A stretch of 64,000 bases of DNA from Gnetum montanum (taxonomy: Eukaryota; Streptophyta; Gnetopsida; Gnetales; Gnetaceae): positions 76,864-140,863 of the forward strand of contig MNCI01011132.1 in assembly GCA_015680685.1 (NCBI GenBank), in the 5' to 3' direction. Positions 45,968 to 57,035 of the stretch are shown piece after piece (the stretch's first letter is position 1; every line of letters starts with the position of its first letter). The notes beneath the pieces are model-generated. The model had not been told where the DNA came from and ran no database searches. It saw only the letters and a program-made list of their open reading frames with translations. Made by a program: the position numbers and the translations under genes.

Positions 45968-48334
45968 ATGTCTTCTTCTCACAGGAGTTCTTCTCCATCC
46001 AAGATTGATAGAGCTTATTAGCCACTATCTCAACAATATCAAATTGTATATACTCATCCTAATGAGTATGTACCAAAATTCACCTTCATCCTCCACCAGG
46101 ATGAATAGCTATGATGGCATGACATGAAAGATAGCATTGTGTTGCCAGCCAATCAAACTATTTCTACAATGCTCTACTAAATGCTTACACAATGTGGTCT
46201 CTAAGACCACCATGGGGAGTATATTGTGGAAGATACCAATGCTAGGGATTATCATCCCACTAAAGCACAACATCTGTAGGATAGACAGCTAGAGCAGTGC
46301 TATGAATTTTCAAATGGAAAAAAACTTAATGATTCTCTATTCTTCTTGTATCAGCAAGCTAGTGGGGAATCCTTCTCTGGGGATTTTCCATTCAATGAAC
46401 CTCTTTTCATTGAATTTGGTGATGGAGGTCAAAACTAGAAATTACCCTCTATAGTTCACAATCTTGATTCAAGTAACAAAGGATCCAATGACAAAGAAGG
46501 CTCAAGTCAAGATAAGAATGCAAACAAGAAGCAAGATCATGATCATGATCGCGACCACCAAAGATGGGGAAGCAAGCACTGTGATGATGTTGGTTATCCT
46601 TCCTCCTTTCCTTTATCATATTCTTCTTCTCCTAGCTTTGACAATGACTATAAAAGGTGAGACCATGATGGAGGTGATTGAAATGAATGAAATGATAGAC
46701 GAGACCAAAATGATCAAGAATATCATTGAGAAAGACTAGATCAAAGGTGCAAACATTCAAGAGAGGCACATTGCCATGAATGAAGGGGTAGTAGAGGGAA
46801 TCATAGGCCCCATGATCAAGGCATTGATGAGCCTCTACTTGATACTTAAAGTATGCTTAACATCATAGAGGTAGTGATAATTCCAACAAGGCATGTGAAG
46901 GATAGTTGAATCAAAAGATTAGACATGAAAAATATTCCTTGATTTGAAGGAGGATATAACTCTAATCTATAGAACCATCTTCAAGATTTTCAAGATGCAT
47001 GTGCCTTGAAAAACATAGGGAATGAGTGATAGAAACTAAATTTATTCCTTAGGACACTTATTAAAGAAGTAGAAAACTGGTACCAGTCCTTAGAGTCAAA
47101 ATCTATCAGGCAATGGAGTACCATGTTTAAGTTGTTCAATGATAAATATCAAATGTACTCTAGGGTGTTCAACTTAAGGAAGAAAATTCAAGGATGAAAA
47201 TAGAAAAGGAATGAACCCTTGGATGCTACCATTAGTTGATGCTACACCTTAATGCACAAATTTCTAGTCCATGATTATTCTTAATTGGGTCAAATTCACC
47301 ACATGGTAGATGGGATTTGGTTAGAAATGAGGGGAACCCTTGGTGTTTATTCCTAGGGGCACCTATTAGAACTAAGTCTCTATCAAATACAAAGATTAAT
47401 ATAATAGGTTGCCAAAGAGAAGGAAAAACTATGAAAAAGAAAAAGTGTAGAAGAGTATAATCGTGATCCTTCCATCCACAAGAGGGAAGGTCAATTTTGT
47501 GACAGTGGAGATGAGTATGTATTTAATGAGGGGGTGAAAAAGAAAATCTTGCCACTTCAAAAATCCAAATCTAAACTTATGATCAAGGTTGATTAGTTAT
47601 GGAACTCCATGAACAACAAAATCCAAGCTATTCTCAAAATTGCTAAGTCCAAAGAACATGGTGGTGATCATGAGCATAAGAGGTGCAAGAAAGCTAGATG
47701 TGCATATCACAAAGGTAAGGGTAAGATTGCTGCAATCAAAGAAGTTACAGATAGTGAATTGGATGATGATCATGGGTGTGAAATCTGTCAATATGAACAT
47801 CCTAAGGGATGTTGCCCTATTGTATCACATCTACAAAAGTCTAGGGGGTATTCCTTACATCCACAACTTATACAAAGGCAAACATCCATAAAGTTATCTT
47901 ATCCTTAAGGTAATCTTAAGTAGTTCCATCAGCAACAACTGTATTATCCAAGTGGAGCTCCACCACAATTGTATAAACAATATCAACAATAGTATCAACC
48001 ACAATCATGGGCATTGGCATGTCCAAGGTAACAACATCCTTACCGGTAGCCTAATCCATATGATTACTATGTTCAACAACCCATGTCTTTATGTGACTCC
48101 TCTAGTCACATCTCTAATTTCTAGCCTCACTAACCCCATTTGGATTACTATCAAGCTCATTTTCCACATGAAAGAAGGGATACCACCTCTTGTCCTTATC
48201 CTCCTCCTATCCCTGCACATACTCCTCCTCTAGTTGCACAGCTACCACTTGCTTTACCTATCAAAGATGAACTACTAGCTCAACTACAACAATGCAATGC
48301 TATGAGGGCTATTAATCTACAACAAAATCATTAA
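45968..48334 (+). pseudogene. Athila-like gag of element 2, one frame with about 35 stops
   Basis: The ATG is chosen from the shared MSSSH start. A single frame runs ~789 codons to 48334 with no net frameshift, yet carries about 35 stop codons. Recognisable blocks are YTHPNEY, a His/Asp/Arg-rich patch (46530-46570), RTLIKEVENWYQSLE and LFNDKYQMYSRV (47050-47165), RDPSIHKREG, the knuckle CEICQYEHPKGC (47788-47823; C-x2-C-x3-H-x3-C) and a Gln/Pro/Tyr-rich tail. Most stops can be explained by C-to-T change in CAG, CAA or CGA codons. Gag packages element RNA. Confidence 0.82.
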
Positions 48335-48399
48335 TCAAAGGGGCCAAATTCTTAATCAAAGAAAAGACATTTCTTTTTACCATGAAATTAGCTAATTTT

Positions 48400-49195
48400 G
48401 GAAGTCTAATTTATTTGTAGATTGTTGGGAATGAACCATGCAAGGCTCTTCTCAATCAGGTTCTGGTATTAATTTAGTTTCTCATGATATGTACACAACC
48501 TAGAATCTACCTCCTCTCAAGAAGAGTAACATAAGGTTAAAATTGGTAGACCAATCCATTACTATTTCGTTGGAATTGATAGAAGATATTATGATCACTA
48601 TCTATGGGTGGTCTTATCCTGCTAACTTCTTGGTAATCAAAGTTAAGAACTGCAAAGGGGATTTTTCAATCATCATGGAAAGGGCATGGCTAAGCATCAT
48701 TGATGCAAGAATGGGAATTAGAGGTCTTTCCCTAGAGATATCTAAAGAAAATGAATTTAGAAAGATTGAGAAGAAGAGAGGTCCATGCATCACGTATAGA
48801 GATACCAATTGCAATTGTGTGGGGAAACTTTGGACCATAAAATAAGCATCTATCTCTACATGCAAATAGTATGCACCAGAAATAGAAATTCAAAGGTGTC
48901 TATATGTAGCAGCCACAAAACAAGAGGGCATCAAATGGTTGATTAGTAATTTTGAGAGTAGCACACTTTATATGGAACCAACTAAGAGATTGACATGTGC
49001 ATATGTCATGAGCATGAATGAACTAGAGCAAGTTCATCACCAACTCTCTGATGACACAAATGATGATACTCATTAGGAAGAGTTGAAAATTCTTAAAAAC
49101 TTCAAGAAAGATCCCATCAAACTAAAAAGGCTATCAGCTAGAATGGAATATGTTTTTTTTAAAAAATGAGAAGCCAGTTATAATCAATGTAAAAC
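48400..49195 (+). pseudogene. Athila-like protease region of element 2
   Basis: An open stretch at 48543-48845 has LVDQSITISLELIEDI, GWSYPANFLVI and FSIIMERAWLS, matching the strands after the active site in the copy at 12748. The active-site region just upstream is frameshifted. A connecting region follows to RT. Confidence 0.75.
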
Positions 49196-50673
49196 TTACT
49201 CTAGAATAGAAAAGGATGTTGTTGAAGGTAGTTGAAACATGGTCTGCAACTTTTGCTTGGTCATGTCCTAAACTCACATGGATTGATCCTAGGATATGCT
49301 AGCATCACATCTACATAGACCTAGCCATGAATCCAAAATGATAGCCATAGAGGTGATTGAACCCCAAATTGAAGTAGATCATCAAGAAGGAAATTTAGCA
49401 ACTCCTCAAGGTGGGGTTCATCTATCCCATTGTGGATAGTGAGTGGGTTAGACCACTTGTAATTGTGCCAAAGAAATGTGGCAAGTGGTGGGTTTGTATT
49501 GATTTTAGGTTGCTAAATATGGCAACATTCAAGGATTACTTTCCATCGTCATTTGTTGACTAGCTGCTTCACACAATATCTAGGCACTACTATTACAGTT
49601 TTCTAGATGGTTATAGTGGCTATAACCAAATTCAAACTACACTAGAAGACCAATCAAAGATAATGTTCATGAGTCCCTGGGGGACTTTTTCATATCATAA
49701 AATGTTGTTTGATCTATGTAATGCTCTTGCCACAATCCCATGCTTGGTCTTGAGCATTTTTCAACAACAGATTGGTAGTGGTGTGGAGGTCTTCATGGGT
49801 GACTTCTCCACCTATAAAGATACATTTGAGCAAGTCCTGGAACACCTTGAGCAATTTTTGAAACAATGTGTCAAAAATAAATTGTGGCTCAATTGGCAAA
49901 AAAGTCACCTCATGGTCTAGAAGAGCATTGTACTAAGGCATAGAATATCGCAAGCAAGAATTGAAGTAGACCTAGAGAAAATAAGGATCATCCAAGGAAT
50001 AACCCATTAGCCAGAAATAGTTAAATATGTTTGGTTATTCCTTAGACATACTAGCTACTATCGACGATTCATAGAGAATTTCTCTAAGATGGAAAAACCA
50101 TTGGTGGAGCTAACAAAAAAAGATGCTTCCTTTGTCTATACTATAGAATGTGAGAAAGCATTCCAGCAACTAAAAGAAAATCTTGTAGAAACTCCAATCC
50201 TACAAGCACTTGACTAGTCTAGGCCATTCCATATTGTGATGGATGCATCAAATTATGCCTTGGGAGTCATGCTGATGCAATTACATGACAAGAAACATCC
50301 ATACTACATCCACTACACTAGCCAAAGCATTGGTGGTGCACAACTGAACTACACAACTATAGAGAAATAATTGATGGCAGTGGTGTTTGCCCTAGAAAAA
50401 TTTAGGCATGATGTGCTTGGATACAAGGTGTTTGTACACATGAATCATAGTGCCATCTGCTTCCTGATGAACAAGCCAATGGTGAGCCCTCATGTTATAC
50501 AATGTCTGGTGATCTTGCAAGAATTTGATCTTACAATGGTAGATCGAAAGGGCACTAAGAATATGGTTGTTGATCACTTGTCTCAATTTCAATGGGATGA
50601 CAAAGAGGAAGAAGCTCCATTATCTAACATGTTTGTTTATGAACTTCTCTTTGCTAGGGCTATAACTAAATAA
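49196..50673 (+). pseudogene. Athila-like reverse transcriptase and RNase H of element 2
   Basis: Blocks in order: LLKVGFIYPIVDSEWV (49402), IVPKKCGKWWVCIDFRLLNMATFKD, YYYSFLDGYSGYNQIQ, MSPWGTFSYHKMLF, then the catalytic FMxD block as VFMGDFS (first Asp of the pair is now Gly), LNWQKSHLMV, YYRRFIENFSKM. RNase H follows: FHIVMDASNYALGVML (50230), YIHYTSQSIGGAQLNYTTIEK, VVFALEKFRHDVLGYKVFVHMNHSA (the usual Asp is Asn) and the terminal QEFDLTMVDRKG...VDHLSQF (50520-50592). Few stops, long open runs. Best RNase H in the window. Confidence 0.88.
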
Positions 50674-52040
50674 ATGCCTAATGAGCCAAAACGGTATGAT
50701 GGGATTCCCACCTATCTTCTCACTTAGGAGATGCCACAAGGGTTGGACCACTCAAAGAAATAGTAGTTTCTTCACTAGTTAAAGCACTTCATGAAGATCA
50801 ATGGACACCTCTACAAGGTTTGTATTGATGGCCTAGTTCGTTGGTGTGTCCCTAATGCTAATCAACTACACATTCTCCAAGATGCTCATAAGGGTCCTTT
50901 CAGAGGACACTATGCTAAGAGATGAAAAACCATTAAAATATTGATGGTAGGGTACTATTGGCCAACACTCTTTAGGGATGCTTATCATTATGTCTGCTTT
51001 TGTGAATGATGCCAATGAGATGGTGTAATTATTGCTCGAATGGAGGAACCTCAACAATGGATTCAACTATTGGAATCCTTCGACATTTGGGGCATTGATT
51101 TCATGGATCCTATCATGCCCATGTTAAATGAAAAGGTGTAAATCATAGTCATTGTTGACTATTGTATGAAATGGGAAAAAGTAGCAGCCATCATCAATTG
51201 TACATGCTCTAGTGCTACTTAGTTTGTATAAAAAAAACATTGTAAATAGGTTTGGTATGCCACGTGCATTAATTTCTGATAATTGAACTTACACTTTAGG
51301 CATTAATTTTTGAAAACTCATGCAATTCTTGGGGGTTGAACATAAACTCACAACACCTTACCATCCCCAAGTTAATGGTCAGGCTAAGGTTACCAATATG
51401 GAAATCACAAGGATACTAATAAGAACTATTATCAAGTATAGGAAGGATTGGAGCACAAAACTCAATGTTGCCCTTTGGGCCTACTACTCAACATGGAAAC
51501 TTCCTATAGGCTACTCTCCCTATGAGTTTGTGTACAGGAAATTACCAATACCTCCTATTTAATTTGAACTCTGTATACTTTTAATGGCTTGTGAGCTTGA
51601 CCTTGACTTGAGTCTAGCCCAAAAAAATGACTAATGAATCTCAACCTGCTAGATGAAAACCAATTAGTATCCCTATCATCTAACAAGTTGCACAAGACCT
51701 ATAACAAAAAGTGTCATGACCTAAAGATTATAAAAGTCAAATTTCAATTGGAAGATAAGGTTCTCTACTAGAATCCCACACATGTCCCTTAATGAACTAA
51801 GTTCCAAATATTGTGGAAAGGACCTTACATCATTTATGAGACTTTTCCTTCTAGGGCCATCATGATCTATAAACCTAAGAGCTCGAACAAGAAACAGTTG
51901 GTCAACATCCACCAAATTAAATCATTCCATGAGAATAAGCTAGTTAACACAACAAAAGCCTCATTAGATGGACAACCACACTCCATATTTTGGATCTCCT
52001 CCTTTCAACTTAGTCATGGGGGAGATGGCCAATCATGCTA
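50674..52040 (+). pseudogene. Athila-like integrase of element 2
   Basis: The zinc-binding domain shows HILQDAHKGPFRGHYA and a damaged Cys pair (50868-51020). The catalytic core shows WGIDFMDP (51087, first Asp), VIVDYCMKW, ISDN (second Asp, around 51280) and QVNGQAKVTN (51370), where the catalytic Glu reads Lys. C-terminal blocks: LNVALWAYYSTWK, GYSPYEFVY, KGPYIIYE, VNIHQIK and a final SHGGDGQSC before a stop at 52040. No chromodomain. Confidence 0.83.
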
Positions 52041-53992
52041 ACCATACAAGTAGGTCCTTAGTTTTTAAACATTTTTGTATTACATATTTTTTGTTTCACA
52101 ACTTTTTGTTTTACACATTTGGAACTTAGTTCATTAAGGTACATTAAGGTACATGTGTGGGATTCTTAGTTCATTATGGTGGTGTCTAGTTCTGGATTGT
52201 TGGTGGATGGAAAATTTGATTGTTGGTGTCTAGTTTTGGATTTGAATTTCATTATGGATGATTAGGACATGGTTTATTTTTCATGCAATAGGCAATGAGT
52301 CGAGAACATCTACCCATCCACAAACTCTATGATTTTCCTTGTTTTGTAAATGTGCAATCCCTTTTTCATTAACCAAATTTTAATAAATTATGACTTTGAT
52401 AGTTTCTGAAATTGGAAAGGATTCAAAGATTTGAACAAGGTGTAACTTCAAGGGGATTCACTATTCTTTGTGCTTTTCTATTTGCTTGAGTGCATGGGTG
52501 TTTTCATGGATTTCTTATTGTTCCATGCCAATCAATAAAAGGAAGTTGAATAAGTCCTTGCATGGTGTGGTTATCATTAGAAAAAAGGAAAAAAAACCAT
52601 GATGAGAATTCAAAGCACATCCCTTGGATAAAATAAATGCATATGTACTTGCATGGTGTGGTTCTCACCAAAAAAAATGACGAGGATTCAAAGCACACCC
52701 CTTGAACAAAACAAATGCATGTGTCTTTGCATTGTGTAGTTCTCATTTAGAAAAATAATAATGAGAATTCAAAGCACATCCCTTAGACATAATAAACGGG
52801 CTACAAGCACTAGTTATGGGACTCATTCCATCTAACTAAGGCCCTTAATTACTTTCTACTTCTTTTCTAATAAAGAATGGTGGTTGTTCTATGGAGCACT
52901 CTTATGTCTCAAGGGATGGACTAGTCTTAGATTGATGATGCGAAGTTACTGAATATGATTGCTTTTGGTCTAAACTAAGGATGGATCCTATTAAGTCATT
53001 TGACAATAAAATCCACAAAGGACTTCTTGTGACCGTAATTAGGAACTCCGTTCCACATACTCTCTCATCCATCTATGCTTTCCATACCTCACCTCACTAT
53101 CAATTTCATGTTCTAGTTCGATATCCTGATTTGATGTGTCAAAATTCCTAGTTAATTTCTTCTAGGTTTTTTGTACTTAACCTTCTGTAACCATTAATCA
53201 TCAATGGAGCCAATGGACTCTTTTGTTTGAAGTTATGCAAGGGCATAAAAGTCCTATGCCTACTTCAAGGAGGATCCACTTGCATATCTTCTAGTTGGGC
53301 TAGTTAAGTTCTTTATCCTTAGGCATTCTTACAATCAAATTCTTATTGTTTACCTCATCAATGACATCAAATTGTACACATTCTCACAATAATTTTTAGT
53401 GAATTCTTCTTTTCATTGTTCTGAATTCTTATACCCACTTCAATTATTTTCTTGTCTTAAACTTTTTCAAATTTAATGGACCACTTAATTCACTTGATCC
53501 TATCTGTCAGCCTTTCCACTAACACTACTCAAGGAAGCAATCAACCACAATCACAACCTAGCCTAGTGTAACCACGAGTAATACAAGGCACTTAATAGTT
53601 ATCTGTTGCACATTACATACTAATTAATGATTCTGTTGTGATTGCAATGGGAAGCATGGATTGGAAGTGGGACTCTCTTCACTAGGGATGATGCAGCAAT
53701 ACCACACAATGTAGACTGATGGTGATCATTGGATCTCTTCTCTCTCTCATTCTTTTGCTACCAAGAGGTGTTGGATGTCAGTGTTATTCAAGGTGTTCAC
53801 TTCTCTTATCATGAATACCCAATGTTGTAAAAATTTTAATTCTGTACTCTTGGGCACTTAGAGTCTATCTATTTTATCTGATTCAATTTGTAATGTTAGT
53901 CAATAATCCCATACCTTCCCAATATGTCTTATAAATAACTTGTTTCTCCTCTTCTTCACTCGAGGATGAATTTTCATTTAGCCTTGGGGGTA
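52041..53992 (+). other. Long 3' non-coding region of element 2, with PPT
   Basis: 1.95 kb without a gene. It is colinear with 62741-64000 in element 3 (for example 'tgttttcatggatttcttattgttcc' type text at 52497 and 63304), so it belongs to the element. It holds a tandem repeat at 52555-52795 and ends with the polypurine tract CCTTGGGGGTA (53982-53992). Confidence 0.75.
52555..52795 (+). repeat. Three ~85-bp tandem units in the 3' region of element 2
   Basis: Each unit has 'cttgcatggtgtggtt', an A-rich stretch, 'gagaattcaaagcacatccc' and 'aaataaatgcat'. Element 3 has one unit only (63362-63435). Confidence 0.8.
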
Positions 53993-54175
53993 TGATAAAC
54001 ATGTTTTTGACATCAATTGCAATGTCTTGTATGTGACGTTGGGATTCAGTCGTGACATCACATACATGATGTCGGGGTGTATACTCCAAGTCTATAAATA
54101 CCACACCTAGTGATGAGTAGCAAGGTATCCCTATGCTCAACCATACGAATATAAGCGTTTCACGCATTATCTACT
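53993..54175 (+). repeat. 3' LTR of element 2, 5' part only
   Basis: It starts TGATAAAC right after the PPT. U3 carries TGACGT and the inverted repeat GACATCA/TGATGTC (around 54050-54075). A TATA box TCTATAAATA lies at 54091-54100. The sequence departs from the LTR pattern near 54175. The minus-strand open frame 53883-54167 is spurious. Confidence 0.65.
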
Positions 54176-54229
54176 CAAATTCTAAGGACTAAGTGCCTAT
54201 GTGACTTTGTGGAACAAGGATGGGTTGGT

Positions 54230-54850
54230 TGATGGTTGTCTTCCCAAACTTACTTATATGTCATGATTATATGGTTAAGTAAGTTTGAGGCATATGATTT
54301 TTATAGCTTTTATTTTTTTATGTCCTACTGCTAATAAGGGAGAAGAGAGAGAGATAACTAAGCAACTAATTTAACTTAACTAGGCTTTAAACTAATCCTA
54401 ACACTAGTATCTATTCTCACTTGCCATACACATCCTGAACCAGCACAACACTACTAGGATTACCAAATGCTAATTTTTACTAGGTTACCAAGCGTTACAC
54501 GCATGCTCGAAGTGATCGTACTATGTGTGCTAATAACAGAAATGTAAAATGCATAAAATAAAATAATAAAATAAATTCAAAAGAAAAAAAATAAAGGAAA
54601 TGAGTAAGAAAACTAATCTCAAGTGCTGCAAGGATGAATCCAAGAGCTTGTCTTTATTGTCGTACACAAGGTGTGCTCAAGTACACAATGCTCGAATAAA
54701 GATCCATCCACACTTAGACCTCCTACTGTGAGCACTTCGAAAATATTCTAACTTGACTCCTAAAAGACTTCTCTAAGACATCCTTCCAAGACTCCCCTCT
54801 TCTGAATTACTCCCTATTGTGCGCCTGGGCACTGTATTTGTAGGCTTGGG
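54230..54850 (-). repeat. Inverted Athila-like LTR fragment
   Basis: On minus the order is TATA-like CCTACAAATACAG (54829-54841), 'gttagaatattttcgaagtgc', 'agtaggaggtctaagtgtgg', the AATAAAG signal, then text ending in 'gggaagac' (54240). It is the minus-strand counterpart of 9349-9960. Both ends are truncated and no PBS is present. Confidence 0.7.
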
Positions 54851-54854
54851 AGCA

Positions 54855-55020
54855 ACTACTCTAAGAATTACAAAAACTGCTACTCTAATTTTAGAGAAAC
54901 TGCCACTCTAATTTTAGAGAGAAACTGTCATTCTAATTTTAGAGAACTTTTCACTCTAATTTTAGAGAGAAACTACCAATCTAATTTTAACCACTCTAAT
55001 TATTAGAGTAACCACTCTAA
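54855..55020. repeat. Short tandem array of palindromic CTCTAATTTTAGAG units
   Basis: Five to seven units of 20-27 bp contain the near-palindrome CTCTAATTTTAGAG or a half of it. They lie between two LTR fragments in opposite orientation. Confidence 0.8.
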
Positions 55021-55029
55021 TCACCTAAG

Positions 55030-55754
55030 GTCTAGTTTTTGCATAGTTTTCAAGTTAGTTTTTTTAGTTAAAGTAGCAAAGCTCTTACTATTTATTTTTC
55101 TCAAAGTTATAATATTTTTTGAGTACCTATAGAAGGAGTCTAAGTGTGTACAATTCTTTGTTCAAGCACTAATGTACCTGAGTGCAGCAATGTGACGGGA
55201 ATAAAATGAACTCTTTTAACAATCCTTGTAGTACTGAGAATAGCTTAATATTTTTTTAATTGCACTTTACTTTCATGTACTTTACTTGAATGCATTTTAA
55301 TTAAGTAATTTATTTCTAGTTTTTAATGAACATGAGCATGACCACTTTGAGCATTCATATAGTACTTGGTAACCTAGCAATGCTTAACATTTGATAGCCG
55401 AGTAGCACTATATGTGTTCAAGATATGTTCGAGAAAGTGGAATGGTTACTTGTATTAGGCTAGATAGAAAATAACAAATTAGATTTTAGATTACTCTACT
55501 CTTCATTCTTGTTATAGGAAATCAAATCTATAAAACATAAAATGCTAAAATTTCATATACCTCAATTACACTTTAACCATACCCTTGAAACTCACAAGTA
55601 TAGTTGGGAAGACAACAAATGTTCTCAATGCCCATTTCACTTCCTAGAAGAGCTAGTAGATTAAATAACTATAGGTCCAAGAAATTCAACTAGATCACAC
55701 ATAACACCTTAGTAATTCATATGGTTGGATGTAGGGGTATCAAGCTGCTCATCA
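55030..55754 (+). repeat. Athila-like LTR fragment, 5' truncated
   Basis: It matches 9400-10088: 'cctatagaaggagtctaagtg', 'aatgtacctgagtgcagcaatg', 'ggttggatgtaggggtatc', ending CATCA. The expected PBS is absent, so it is a solo or broken LTR. 55755-55936 after it is unassigned. Confidence 0.72.
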
Positions 55755-55961
55755 ATTACTAAGGCCTATGACAATGGAGCCTTCAAAGTAGCAAACATGG
55801 ATGAGAATGAATTTGGCAATCTAATCAACCATTCCTATCTAAATCCTTTTACATATAACATAATCTTCCTTACAGGTAAAAATTGATAGTTGACATTAAT
55901 AGTCCTTACATCAAATAACAAGTGAGCCTACACATGTGATGAGTTTTCATTGGTTGGCTAC

Positions 55962-56065
55962 ATCGACGAGGCCTCATTGACGTAGTTGACTACATTGATG
56001 AGGCCTTGTCCATGAGGCCTCGTCGATGCATCTTGACCAATGTTGATGAAGCCTCATTGACACGA
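55962..56065. promoter_or_regulatory. U3 cluster of GAGGCCTC palindromes
   Basis: Four copies of the type GA(C/T)GAGGCCTC with flanking CGTCGATG or CATTGAC lie in ~100 bp just upstream of the TATA box. A further copy is in the LTR at 1405-2292. Possible transcription-factor or enhancer sites. Confidence 0.5.
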
Positions 56066-56080
56066 TGTCTATCCATTGCC

Positions 56081-56089
56081 TATAAATAC
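56081..56089 (+). promoter_or_regulatory. LTR TATA box
   Basis: TATAAATACA in the context TTGCCTATAAATACACACC. Confidence 0.72.
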
Positions 56090-56882
56090 ACACCTACCAG
56101 CTACATTTATGGGAAGTCCAAATTTTAGTAGTATTAAAGCTCTTGCATTTTTTTCATTCAAAAGTTAGAATTTTTTCCCCTAAGTGCCTATAGTAGGAGT
56201 CATTGAGTGTATATATCTTTATTTAAGTATTGTTGTACCTAAGCAAGATAGCATATGTAATGATAAAGAAAAGCTTTTTGATAAACCTTGCAGCACTTTG
56301 GAAAGAGTGGTTCTTTTATTTATGCATTCAATGTTTTCAATTATTTGTTAATTATTCTCAATTATTTCGCAAATATTTTCCAACAATTGAGTTAATGAGA
56401 CTATTAAGCTAGATAGATTAAATACATAAGTATGGCTGCTTCGAGCATAACACATTTTCACTTGGTAATCCAAGTAGTGTTATTACTTGGTATGCCTAGT
56501 TGTATAACATTTGGTCACCCAGTAGTGGATAAGTGGGCTTAGGATGTGTACGAAAAGTGAGAATAGATAATTATGTTAGGATTAGTTAAATAGTAGTTAA
56601 TTAATTACTTTATATTAGCTAATAAATTTTCTTTTATCTACATTTTGAGCACCCAAAAATATAAAATACAAAATGATAAAAATTGGATGTCTTAGTTACA
56701 CTTAACCATACCAATGCACATTACAAGTGTAATTGGGAGGACAATGATTGACTTTAAGGCTAGATTCACTTCCTAAAGGGCTAGTTTACTAGAAACGATA
56801 AAGTCTGTAGAATTCAACTGGATCATGCATGAACACTTGTGATTCATATGGTTGGGCATAGGGGTACCTCACTACTTATCAT

Positions 56883-56900
56883 TGGTGCCATTGCCAGGGA
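56883..56900 (+). other. Primer-binding site (tRNA-Asp)
   Basis: TGGTGCCATTGCCAGGGA is the best-preserved PBS of the family here; only three positions differ from the plant tRNA-Asp complement. Confidence 0.87.
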
Positions 56901-57035
56901 CTTTGTTTGTGGAACGTGCACTATTTAGGTCTAAGTGGATATCACTAATATCGTTGCATGAATCTAAAAGTTAATAATAGTCCCACTATACATAAATTAT
57001 AAAAGCACATTAATAATTTCATTTTGTTTTACAAA

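Larger units (their letters stand above)
45770..54175 (+). mobile_element. Athila-like element 2, most complete pol
   Basis: It comprises a short 5' LTR remnant, PBS-like site, gag, protease, RT, RNase H, integrase, long 3' non-coding region, PPT and a truncated 3' LTR. It lacks most of the 5' LTR, at the junction with element B, and most of the 3' LTR. No chromodomain follows integrase, as expected for the Athila/Tat branch. Confidence 0.87.
55937..56881 (+). repeat. 5' LTR of element 3
   Basis: It starts TGATGAG and ends ATCA two bases before the PBS. Length is ~945 bp. It is the only LTR of this family here with both ends visible and a clear palindromic U3. Confidence 0.78.

Noticed and set aside
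53883-54167. 94-residue minus-strand frame with an acidic Ser/Glu run
   Set aside because: It crosses the PPT and LTR start of element 2, so it is an antisense shadow.
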